Assembly: GCA_035341855.1 (NCBI GenBank)
Contig: DAOQWA010000001.1
Span: forward strand, 124,001-188,000
Length of the DNA: 64,000 nucleotides
From: QQVM01 sp035341855
GTDB taxonomy: Bacteria; Bacteroidota; Bacteroidia; AKYH767-A; 2013-40CM-41-45
Direction: 5' to 3'
Shown: positions 38,429 to 47,199 of the stretch, piece by piece
How positions within the stretch are numbered: the stretch's first letter is position 1
Layout of the letters: every line of letters begins with the position of its first letter
Program-made: the position numbers and the translations under genes
The notes under the pieces: model-generated
Told to the model about the DNA's origin: nothing
Seen by the model: only the letters and a program-made list of their open reading frames with translations
Database searches by the model: none

Positions 38429-39792
38429 TTGATCAGGGTCAATTTATTAGTTGGTCCGTTAAAGCTTTGTATTCTTCCCATTGAAACAAAACCACCATCA
38501 GAACTAGCAACGGATGAGAAAAAGAAATCTGAATAAAACTGCTGTAGTGAGAATCTACTTGTTACCTGCCAATCAGTGCCTCCGGTAAGAAATAATGTTT
38601 GAGCCGCAGAATAATCATTCGTACCGGAAGCGACACCGATTTTATAAGCAGTCATCATAAACCCTGAAGCACTTCTGACACAATTAGCGATTCGGTATCC
38701 CGGAGGTAGTTTTAGCGGAATAGTATCAGTTACTAACGCATTCTGTCCCACGCGAAGGAAAGCTGCAGATTTGCTATTAACGGAACCGGCAATTGTTTGC
38801 CCCAGACTGTAGTGGGTAATAAAATCGCCGGAAAAATCCCGCATAAGGACCTTACTATTCCGATTGATCTGTCCACCGGTATGACCATTACTTTTTACAC
38901 GGTAACCTGTCAGGTAGCTATATGAAGTATCCTGTGTGCCATCAGAATTTACTAAAGCGGACAACAATGAGTAGGTTGTACTGTCAACCCAATCTCCAAC
39001 ATCTTCCATGCCAAAATGCACAAGGAATTGTCCGTTATTTGTTTCAGTTATGCTGCTTGTACCTCTTGGTGTTCCCACCAGTTGGATAGGTCCGGGCGGG
39101 AAAGTAAATCCAAAATATTGTGACCATGCTCTTGTCAGGTCAGCATTATTCTTCACGATAAATAATTTAGTCGAAGTACCTGTTGCATTAGAACCGGATA
39201 CAAATCCGTTCCAAATACCTGTAACTGCAACACCATTGTCTGCGGTTGCAAATAAGGTTGCATTTAGCACCTTTGAGGAAGCATAGATGAAATCCTTTAA
39301 AGTGTCATTGGTGGCTTCTACTGTCCCATTAGTTTTAATTGAATACAATGTCAGGAAATTCGGGAGAGTGTTTGTCAGGCTTGCGGCTAAAATCAAACTT
39401 CCGTCATTTAATCGAATCATATCTAAAGGGGAGCAATCGTCAAAGTTTTTTTGCCAAAGCAATACACCCTGTGGATCGTACTTTTTTACGACCGTCTTGT
39501 CTTCGTCCTTATTGTAATAATAAATATAAATGTTATCCTCCGGATCTGTAATGACTTTCCCGTTTTTACCTTCGTAAAATTCGTCATCGGTTGAGAATTT
39601 TATCTCATCTTCCAGTACACGGATCCATTGAATTCTGTCAGAATCTTTACTTAATGTCTCCTCTTTTTTACATGATGAAACGAAAGCGATAAGAAAAACA
39701 CACAATACAATTTGAAATGCCCGGGAAAATGATGGAGAACCAATGCAGTTCTTAAGTTCATCAAGTTTTCTATTTATTACCCTGATTAACAT
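38419..39792 (-). CDS. Lipoprotein with DGG-type beta-propeller repeats
   Basis: A 457-residue lipoprotein with a long N-terminal region before the lipobox (VSSC, cysteine at about residue 41), so the true start may be further downstream, but no closer ATG was found that keeps the hydrophobic core. Repeats include YDPQGVLLWQKNF, RLNDGSLILAASL, TADNGVAVTGIW and SSDGGFVSMGRI, fitting a propeller made of about 40-60-residue blades. It is preceded by the T9SS-tailed propeller gene with a 14-base gap and followed by an overlapping lipoprotein gene of the same type. This tandem arrangement suggests gene duplication with divergence and a joint function. Confidence 0.78.
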   Translation of the reverse strand: MLIRVINRKLDELKNCIGSPSFSRAFQIVLCVFLIAFVSSCKKEETLSKDSDRIQWIRVLEDEIKFSTDDEFYEGKNGKVITDPEDNIYIYYYNKDEDKTVVKKYDPQGVLLWQKNFDDCSPLDMIRLNDGSLILAASLTNTLPNFLTLYSIKTNGTVEATNDTLKDFIYASSKVLNATLFATADNGVAVTGIWNGFVSGSNATGTSTKLFIVKNNADLTRAWSQYFGFTFPPGPIQLVGTPRGTSSITETNNGQFLVHFGMEDVGDWVDSTTYSLLSALVNSDGTQDTSYSYLTGYRVKSNGHTGGQINRNSKVLMRDFSGDFITHYSLGQTIAGSVNSKSAAFLRVGQNALVTDTIPLKLPPGYRIANCVRSASGFMMTAYKIGVASGTNDYSAAQTLFLTGGTDWQVTSRFSLQQFYSDFFFSSVASSDGGFVSMGRIQSFNGPTNKLTLIKWK

Positions 39793-39806
39793 AAACTATT
39801 TGTTTT

Positions 39807-41445
39807 TTAGCGAATGATAGTTACTTTAAAATTATCAGTATAATTTCCAGCAACGATCCTGACAATGTATATTCCATTTAAAACCTCCTGCTGATTATCA
39901 TCATTGCAACTCCAGTGTAGTTCCTGATAGCCCGAAAGCGATCTGTCATACAAAAGGGTTTTGATTTCTTTACCTGATATGTCATAAACTTTCACGGAGA
40001 CCAATTCTTCATGCGGCAGGTAGAAGGATATCTTTACAAAAGACGAAACGGGATTGGGATAAACTTTAAATATGTTGATCGGCTTAGCAGAAGTAGAAGT
40101 CTTCAATGTAAGTTGTGAATCAAACTTGAGAAGCCAAATATCACTTGTATGAATAGGGCCATGATGGCCACTTACATCGCCATCATTACTTGAAGATCCT
40201 CCTCCTGCAAATAAACTTAAATCGGATGCAAATGCAATAGCTGCCCCCCCTTCAGACGAAAATCCACCATAACAATGCTGATATATCGTGTTACCTATTG
40301 AATCGGTCTCAATAACTACAATGTCTCCGGAAATTGAATTCAAGGGATCATAATGATAAGTCGGAAAATCACTATCACTTCCCGCCAATTGACCCGTGAA
40401 TGCATAGCCCCCATCAATTGTTCTTGTCAATTCAGCGCCAGTGATCAAACATGAATCTCCTCCATATGATTTTTCCCACTGAATGGTACCAGATGAATCG
40501 ATATTCACCAGCCAAAAGGAGGGCCCTCCCGGAGAATTTGTCACGTCACCATCCTCAGAGAAAGAGGTGGTAATGAATGTATAACTTTCATCTGAACATA
40601 TCAAGAGATCAGAACCCAATTCTAATTCTGAACCACCGTATGTTTTCTGCCATAGAATGTTTCGGGCCGAATCCAGCTTTACGATCCAAACCGAACCCCC
40701 ACCTGATGATGNNNNNNNNNNAGGAACCCCAGGTTTCGCCGCCAATTACAAGACCATTATCACTGATTTGCTTTACAGCCGAAACATTTTCATTATCGGA
40801 CCCCCCTAAACATCTTTGCCACAAGAGTGTTCCAATACTGTCAATTTTGATCAGCCAAATGTCAGCCGACGGATTCCAAGGCTCTGAACCCGGATGATAA
40901 CCGGTCACATCTCCATCTGAAGAGCGAGTAGTAGCTGAAAGGATGTATCCTCCGTCAGATGATCGTTCAACAGTTCTTGGATACTCATCTCCTGTACCAC
41001 CATAACACTTATCCCATTCTATGTTACCAGAAGAATCCAGCTTTACCACCCAAAGGTCACTTGAAAATAAACCCTGGTATGCGCTTACATCCCCATCGTT
41101 AGAAGTTGTTCCTGCTGAAAGAATATATCCTCCATCAGATGTCAAATCTACAGATAAAATAAAATCATAATTTGAACCTCCCAAAGTTCGCTCCCATTCA
41201 ATGTTACCATATTGATCGATCTTGACGATCCAACCATCACCATTGCCATGATTACCGGTTACATCACCGTCATAAGAATAAGACGTTCCAACAAGAATGC
41301 AGCCTCCATCAGACGTAGGTTTTAAATCTGAACAAGTTTCTTCAAGTGTCCCTCCGTAAGATCTTTGCCATTGAATGACACGTTGGGCAGTTGATGAAGT
41401 AGAAATAAGAAGGAGAATCAGAAGTGAGTAAAAATATTTATTCAT
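39807..41445 (-). CDS. Secreted DGGY-repeat beta-propeller with type A T9SS domain, split by a 10-N gap
   Basis: A single gene broken at 40712-40721. The first part from the ATG at 41445 has a signal peptide (MNKYFYSLLILLLISTSSTA) and repeats of the form TSDGGYILSAGTTSNDGDVS followed by WVVKLDSSGNIEWDKCYGG. After the gap the same repeats continue in another frame (WIVKLDSARNILWQKTYGG, SDIWLLKFDSQ), then a type A T9SS tail (IFKVYPNPVSSFVKI to NGIYIVRIVAG). The two sides join in frame if the true gap length is a multiple of three; comparison with other repeats suggests about six to eight missing codons. About 550 residues in total. Its repeats link it to the two downstream lipoproteins. It follows the STAND-WD40 gene by 41 bases. 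Confidence 0.85.
40712..40721. other. Assembly gap of 10 N
   Basis: Ten Ns inside a repeat-rich gene. Frame analysis on both sides shows that the true number of missing bases is a multiple of three, so 10 is a placeholder or estimate. Confidence 0.95.
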
Positions 41446-41486
41446 TTTCCTTTATTAATTTTAGATGTGTTTAAATAAACATACAT

Positions 41487-44486
41487 TTACTGATTATTGT
41501 ATGGGACATCCGGACCAAGAAATGTGCTCCATTCTTCAACGGATAACTTACGGGTAATTTTTGAATTGAATATTTTTTCAAACCAGGAAGTTTTAACCGG
41601 ATAGCTTCGAATAGTCTTATCTGCGCAGGCTACGAAGATGTAGTTTGCATTGTCTGTTGTCAGTGCATTTAGACCACTATGGCTGTTTATTTCAACAGGC
41701 TTAAGAGACAGGTCTGAAAGCTTATACAGGTGAATGATCTTAGTAGAAGTCCCTATTATTAGTAATTCATTTTTCTCATCGATCGCTAAGTGATCAACAC
41801 TGCCACTTTCATTTAGACTTTTTGTCAGCTGGCCCTTGGAATTTAATACCTGAACCTGACCTGAAGAATAAGAAGCAACAATTGTTTTTCCATTTTGAGA
41901 ACACACAAGCGCCTGAACCCTGGAGCCTGGATTAGAAGAAAACTGTTTCACTTCGTCAGTTGCAAAACTATATTGTGAAACCACACCGTCTTCAGAGCCG
42001 ATATACAATCTTGAAGCATCAGAATTAAAGCAAAGGGCTTTTATTCTTGCCGGAAATTTCATTGTTTTTACCGCTGCAAAATTTTTCCAGATGATCACCG
42101 AGCTATCCCTTGCACCTGTTGCTATTAAGTTTGGATCATCTGAAAAAACAACCGCCCTGATCAAGCCCTTGTGACCTGATAATATTTGTGCCTTTTGCGA
42201 AGGGTTTTTTATGTTGACAATAGCTGCAGAAAAATCATCTAAGCCCAATGCCGCCAAAGTCCCATTAGAGCTAATGTAACCTGTATTGATTGCTGAACTT
42301 ATACCTATCGCCTTTGTTCTCCCCAAAGTCTGAAAACTACCCGAACTGTAACTCACTAACTCACCATCATCATAGCATGCTATTAACTTATCTCCCGCTA
42401 CGACCATTGACTGAACACCGGTATTATTTTTGATCACAACAGGTTTATAATTAGGATCTATTTTCTGGGAAGCAGAAAACAAAGCTGAATAAAGTTGAGG
42501 GTCGTTTACATTCCCCTTATTTTCGCTCACCAACTTATAGGACTGAAAAGCTAACAAAGCTGACAATTGCGGATCCTCTTTTTGTTGTAGAGATTTAAAA
42601 GCAAGATTTTGTCCAATTGAAATCATTCGAAGGCGGCTGGCTTCAGACTGAGATGAATCAGCTTTTTGTTTTTGACTAAGTGCTTCTTTACTTTTTTGTT
42701 CAGCAAGTAACTTTTGTTTGAGTGCCTCCTGCTCCTGTGTCATTGCGCGGATAGCCTCTTCTTCTGCTTTTGATTTTTGAACTTCAGCAAGCTTTTTTTG
42801 TTCGCCTGCAATATTAGCCTGTAACTCGGCAAATGATTTGGCATCCATTGCCTGCTTTGAAGCATTTAATGCCATTTCCTTTGCTTGCTCTGCTAATTGT
42901 TTCTCATTAAGAGCTTCCTGAGTTTTTTGTTCTGCAATAGCACTATTTTCCTTTGCGGCTTTTGTCTGGAACAATGCCCACGTAGTGAGGCCTGAGACAA
43001 TTATAAGGAATGCGATTACAGCTGATCTGATCAAGGTACCTCGTCTTTGTTTTCGCAAGGCTTCAGCTTTTCGTTCACTTAGACTTGCATCTAAAAAACT
43101 ATTGGCTAAATCAAAATCCTCATTGTATTGTTTTGCCCAGTATTCGTTAGGCTCAGTCCTTTCTCTCCAGTCCAGTGCGAGCTGTAACTCAGGATCCCTC
43201 CACAAACCGGCCTGACCTGACTTGTGCAAAAGAGCCGCTGAACACAATCGCTGATAAAGTTCGGCTGATTCAGTTTCTTCATCAACCCATTTTTTCAAAC
43301 GCTCCCATCCTCTCATTAAACTTTCATGAGATATATCAAGGACTGTGGATTCTGAAAGACTGATATCTTCTGCAGGTAATATAAACGTTCTGCCAAATTT
43401 TCTAAACGGAAACAATACTTCTGATAGTTCGTCAAATGAAGCTCCGGTTATTTTTAATAGATTAAATACAGAAGTTGGACGCCTGACTCCTCTGTTCTCT
43501 CCTGCTTTTACAGTGAGACTTTTAAAAACCTGCTCTATTAATTTTTTTTGTTTTTCATTCTTTAATTCATTGAACGCTTCATCAGCATGAAATGACAAAG
43601 CGTGCTTCATGGTACCCGTCATTTCGTAGTGACGAATATCCATCGGCTCACCTGTTTCGGCAGTTTCTACCCATTTGTCCCATGTTCTCATAAGAGCATG
43701 TTGCAAGACAGGCAATTGATCGGGATTATCTCCCAGATCATTTGTAACTTGCTGCACCAGACGAGGAGATATTTTTCCATTTGCATATTGAACCGGTCCG
43801 GTAATGACAAGACGGTTTTCTTTTTCGTTCAGGCGAGGTACGAGATAATGTCCATCGTTGATCGCTTCGGGCAAACCTTCGAAGCGAACACAATCTCCCA
43901 GAAAGTCGGATCGAATGGTTAATACCACATAAATTGGAACATCTCGTTGCCGGACTGCGTCAATGATAAGGTTGACAAATTGCTCACATTCCGCATCATT
44001 TTTCTCTATCCCTTCACCTGAAAATCGGAAAGTTTCTTCAAACTGATCCAGAAGAATTAAAAGATTTGTGTTTTCCGGTAAGAGATTTCTGACACCCTGA
44101 ACCAATCCCAATGAACTTGCACGGAACAATGAGTCCATATGATCAATTTTTTCCTGATCCTTTTTGGGATCATTTGATCCGAAAACACCATTTTTAATGA
44201 GTGATTTAGCAAGATTGTACACAGGAGTATTTCCCGGTTTCATCGATGCGATAAGCCATCCTCTTTTTCCATCATTCATTTTTCCCTGATGGATAGAAGG
44301 CAAAAGACCTGCACGTACAAGGGAAGATTTTCCTGATCCCGAAGTACCAACTATAGCCACAAAATGATTTTGTTCCAGTTTACTCAGCAAATCTCTGATA
44401 TGCTTTTCACGTCCAAAGAAAAGATGACTTTCCTCGTAGTCGAAGGAACGTAATCCCGGAAACGGATTTTGTAAAGTTTGTGACAT
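41487..44486 (-). CDS. Membrane-anchored novel STAND NTPase (nSTAND1) with coiled coil and WD40 propeller
   Basis: A 999-residue signalling NTPase. The start NPFPGLRSFDYEESHLFFGRE is the hallmark of the nSTAND1 family. Walker A is GTSGSGKSS (47-55) and Walker B ends LLILLDQFEE (142-151). A helical STAND region runs to about 470. One transmembrane helix lies at about 486-506 after a basic patch (RKQRRG), then a coiled coil rich in Glu, Lys, Gln and Ala at about 510-620. The C-terminal 300 residues form a WD40-like propeller (SGHKGLIRAVVFSDDPNLIA, TGARDSSVIIWKN). STAND proteins act as ligand-triggered switches; here the propeller is the likely sensor and, by topology, may lie outside the cytoplasm. 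The gene follows the histidine kinase by 25 bases and precedes exported propellers by 41. No effector domain is attached. Confidence 0.9.
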   Translation of the reverse strand: MSQTLQNPFPGLRSFDYEESHLFFGREKHIRDLLSKLEQNHFVAIVGTSGSGKSSLVRAGLLPSIHQGKMNDGKRGWLIASMKPGNTPVYNLAKSLIKNGVFGSNDPKKDQEKIDHMDSLFRASSLGLVQGVRNLLPENTNLLILLDQFEETFRFSGEGIEKNDAECEQFVNLIIDAVRQRDVPIYVVLTIRSDFLGDCVRFEGLPEAINDGHYLVPRLNEKENRLVITGPVQYANGKISPRLVQQVTNDLGDNPDQLPVLQHALMRTWDKWVETAETGEPMDIRHYEMTGTMKHALSFHADEAFNELKNEKQKKLIEQVFKSLTVKAGENRGVRRPTSVFNLLKITGASFDELSEVLFPFRKFGRTFILPAEDISLSESTVLDISHESLMRGWERLKKWVDEETESAELYQRLCSAALLHKSGQAGLWRDPELQLALDWRERTEPNEYWAKQYNEDFDLANSFLDASLSERKAEALRKQRRGTLIRSAVIAFLIIVSGLTTWALFQTKAAKENSAIAEQKTQEALNEKQLAEQAKEMALNASKQAMDAKSFAELQANIAGEQKKLAEVQKSKAEEEAIRAMTQEQEALKQKLLAEQKSKEALSQKQKADSSQSEASRLRMISIGQNLAFKSLQQKEDPQLSALLAFQSYKLVSENKGNVNDPQLYSALFSASQKIDPNYKPVVIKNNTGVQSMVVAGDKLIACYDDGELVSYSSGSFQTLGRTKAIGISSAINTGYISSNGTLAALGLDDFSAAIVNIKNPSQKAQILSGHKGLIRAVVFSDDPNLIATGARDSSVIIWKNFAAVKTMKFPARIKALCFNSDASRLYIGSEDGVVSQYSFATDEVKQFSSNPGSRVQALVCSQNGKTIVASYSSGQVQVLNSKGQLTKSLNESGSVDHLAIDEKNELLIIGTSTKIIHLYKLSDLSLKPVEINSHSGLNALTTDNANYIFVACADKTIRSYPVKTSWFEKIFNSKITRKLSVEEWSTFLGPDVPYNNQ

Positions 44487-44511
44487 AGATCAAAACTTCT
44501 ATAAGTTATAA

Positions 44512-46104
44512 CTATTCTAATACTTTTATTGGCAATGCAATTTTTAGTTCACTACCCTTTCCTATTTCACTTTTAACAGTCATATCTCCTTTATTTCCTT
44601 TACAAATGATATCGTGACTAATTGAAAGTCCAAGGCCGGTTCCATCACCTGTCGGTTTTGTTGTAAAGAATGGCAGGAATATCTTACCCAGAATTTCCTC
44701 CGGAATACCCAGTCCGTTATCACGAATGAGGATATTGACGAAACCGTTTTCAGAATAAGTGCGAACATTCAAATGTGGTGAATAAGAATTGATTAAGTTA
44801 TCACCTGAAGAAGACATGATTTTTTTCTTTTTTTCATTCATGGTATAGAATGCATTATTAAAGATATTCAAAAGAACAACACCAAAATCTTCAACCACTA
44901 TGTCTATCTTAGACAGTTTAGCATCCATATTTTTTTCCAACTCAAATTCAAATCCATTCACTTTATTTGAAAATCCATTTGAGGCTATTTGCAAAAATTC
45001 ATCAATGGCCTTGTTTACGTCAATCGTACTTTTCTCTCCGGTTCCATTTCTACCAAGCAACATCATATTTTTAACTATGCCATATGCCCTTTGCCCATGA
45101 AAATATATTTTGTCAAGGTTGTTCAGCAATTGCCCTTTGAGTTCCATTTGTTCTTCGATGGATTCGGTAAGATCAATTTCCGGCAGGAGTTCTTTACTAA
45201 GCTGTGAAAAATTGTTTACAAAATTCAATGGGTTTAATATCTCATGTGCAACACCTGAAGCAATTTGACCTAGTGAAGCCATTTTTTCATTATGGACAAG
45301 TTGGGCCTGTGTATCTATCAGTTCTTTATGTATTAATGCATTCCCTATTGCAACGGCGGTATATGGAATAATGGATTTGATCATTTCAATATGATAATCA
45401 TTATAAGCATCTTTCTTAAAGCTCATTACTGAAATTGCCCCAACTTCCTTATCATATCTGTAAACAGGAAAAGTAAGAATCGATTGCGGTATCCTTCCAT
45501 CAGCGAGGGTAAGAGGTTTAAAAACATAACGATCGTAGTTTTTTTCAGCATCCCCCAGGATTACTTCTCTGTTATTCTGTAGACTCCATTCAGCTATATG
45601 GTTGTTATACCCATTATCAATTTTAACATTAGATAAGATATCCCACTTACTTCCCCTCCATGAAAATATTCCTAACTCAAATACTGCCGCATCCATCATA
45701 GAATTAACCGTTTGATAGAGGTGATCAAATGTATCTTCCAATTTTAAAGAAGATGTCAGATGCTGGCCTAGTTCATTTACAACTTGCAGATTATCAAATC
45801 TTACCTGTAGTTTTTTAGCCTTCTCCTTAAGTTCAGTATCGATGTCTGTTTTTTCGACAACAGTACTTTTTCGATCTGCCAATCCTTCGATTCTTTGTCC
45901 GATAGATCTTAGTTCATCAAGAACACTATTAGGTTTATTATTTATTGCGTTAGTACTTTTGTTCTCTTTGCTAAACTCAGAATGAACTTTTTCGATTTTA
46001 ACATTAAGATCACTACTGATCTTTTTTAATTGTACCCGCAGAAAAAGTGCTGCCAGGATAGCCCCTGCTGCAACTAATAAAATATAAGATAAGATCTGCA
46101 TCAT
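44512..46104 (-). CDS. Membrane sensor histidine kinase with GAF domain
   Basis: A 530-residue two-component kinase. A transmembrane helix (about 4-22) is followed by a coiled coil and a GAF-like domain (about 115-262) with MMDAAVFELG and YDRYVFKPLTLADGR. HisKA contains LGQIASGVAHEILNPL with phospho-acceptor His287. The HATPase has NAFYT, DNGLGIP, FTTKPTGDGTGLGLS. There is no receiver domain. A candidate promoter lies 22 bases upstream. The LytTR regulator gene at 46251 is upstream and the STAND gene is 25 bases downstream, so the regulator may be its partner (inference). The N-terminal half closely parallels the hybrid kinase at 33312-35708, implying duplication within this region. Confidence 0.92.
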   Translation of the reverse strand: MMQILSYILLVAAGAILAALFLRVQLKKISSDLNVKIEKVHSEFSKENKSTNAINNKPNSVLDELRSIGQRIEGLADRKSTVVEKTDIDTELKEKAKKLQVRFDNLQVVNELGQHLTSSLKLEDTFDHLYQTVNSMMDAAVFELGIFSWRGSKWDILSNVKIDNGYNNHIAEWSLQNNREVILGDAEKNYDRYVFKPLTLADGRIPQSILTFPVYRYDKEVGAISVMSFKKDAYNDYHIEMIKSIIPYTAVAIGNALIHKELIDTQAQLVHNEKMASLGQIASGVAHEILNPLNFVNNFSQLSKELLPEIDLTESIEEQMELKGQLLNNLDKIYFHGQRAYGIVKNMMLLGRNGTGEKSTIDVNKAIDEFLQIASNGFSNKVNGFEFELEKNMDAKLSKIDIVVEDFGVVLLNIFNNAFYTMNEKKKKIMSSSGDNLINSYSPHLNVRTYSENGFVNILIRDNGLGIPEEILGKIFLPFFTTKPTGDGTGLGLSISHDIICKGNKGDMTVKSEIGKGSELKIALPIKVLE

Positions 46105-46126
46105 AGAATACTACAATTTGATGAGA

Positions 46127-46153
46127 CAAATCTAAATTTAAGTCAAAATCCAA
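46127..46153 (-). promoter_or_regulatory. Possible Bacteroidota-type promoter of the kinase/STAND cluster
   Basis: On the minus strand TTG (46151-46153) and TAGATTTG (46127-46134) are separated by 16 bases. This is close to the TTG-N17-23-TAnnTTTG consensus of the phylum but one base short. The ATG of the kinase is 22 bases downstream. Confidence 0.35.
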
Positions 46154-46250
46154 TATGCTGCAAATGTATATTTGGTTGTTTTGAGTGTACATTCGGAATC
46201 ACAGCACCGGTATACCAAAAAAAGAATTGGGCATAAAAGCGGGTTTTGAG

Positions 46251-47006
46251 TTAAATTTTGGACAATGCTTCCATAAGAGCGTCTTTTTTACTCCTTGCAA
46301 CTGTTATCGTGCTGCCATTATAAAGTACAACATGCCCACCTTCGCTCCTTATAAACTTACTTACATGATTCAGGTTGACCAGATAAGAATTGTGTACCCG
46401 AAAAAAAACTGAACCCTCTAACATCTCTTCAAATTTTCCGATAGGCTTACTGGCTACAATTGATAAATCATTGTTCAAATATAGTGTTGTATAATTCCCT
46501 TCTGATTTAAAGTATAATATTTTACTCAAATCAATAAGCTGAACCCCATCAGAAATTGGAACGCCTATTTTCTCAAGTTTTTTATTTCTTTCTTTTAGAT
46601 TATCTGACAACAGATGAAATTGCGACCTGCTTGGAATCGTACTTTTCTTAATTGCCCTATCAATAGACTCTCTTAACTCCGAGGCTTTAACAGGTTTGAG
46701 TAGAAAATCGAGAGCACTTGCACGTATTGCCTGGATTGCATACTTATCGATCGATGTGGTAATAATAATTTGAAATTCTATTGCAGGAAGCAATTCCAAC
46801 ATTTCAAAGCCCGACATTCCCGGCATAACAACATCCAGAAAAACCAATTGGGGCTTGTGCTTAAGTATGGCTGCCAGACCATCTGCACCTGATGTGCTCG
46901 TTGCCAGAACCTTTACAGGAAGTTTATTGCTATCAAACAAATAGAGAAGATCATCAATAGCTTCCTGTTGGTCATCTATAATAATCACTGAAATAGTTGA
47001 ACTCAT
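46251..47006 (-). CDS. LytTR-family response regulator
   Basis: A 251-residue response regulator. The N-terminal receiver domain (about 6-125) has the acidic pair at 11-12, phospho-acceptor Asp58 (FLDVVMPGMSG) and a conserved lysine in LLKPVKASEL. A linker is followed by a LytTR DNA-binding domain at about 150-250 (ILYFKSEGNYTTLYL, FRVHNSYLVNLNHVSKF). It should bind direct repeats in promoters. A TAGATTTG sequence at 47011-47018 sits 4 bases upstream of the ATG (minus strand), without a well-placed TTG. It is divergent from the cNMP-binding phosphatase gene, and the kinase gene follows after 146 bases. No LytS-type kinase is adjacent, so its partner is probably the HisKA kinase at 44512. Confidence 0.92.
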   Translation of the reverse strand: MSSTISVIIIDDQQEAIDDLLYLFDSNKLPVKVLATSTSGADGLAAILKHKPQLVFLDVVMPGMSGFEMLELLPAIEFQIIITTSIDKYAIQAIRASALDFLLKPVKASELRESIDRAIKKSTIPSRSQFHLLSDNLKERNKKLEKIGVPISDGVQLIDLSKILYFKSEGNYTTLYLNNDLSIVASKPIGKFEEMLEGSVFFRVHNSYLVNLNHVSKFIRSEGGHVVLYNGSTITVARSKKDALMEALSKI

Positions 47007-47199
47007 GTATCAAATCTACGAAAAATTGGAGAAAAGCATTATCTTGATGGCATTCTCCATAAATAAATTTTTAGGTAAAAACAGATGCGGTTTATAATCA
47101 GACTTGTTTTATGCTAAAAGAAAAACCTGATGACCAAACCTGATCTCCTCCGAAAGTACATTATTAATACGTTAAACTTACACCACCTCCAATTCTGAC

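Noticed and set aside
46185..46412. Plus-strand frame of 75 codons at the end of the LytTR gene
   Set aside because: It is mainly antisense to the LytTR DNA-binding domain and has no independent support.
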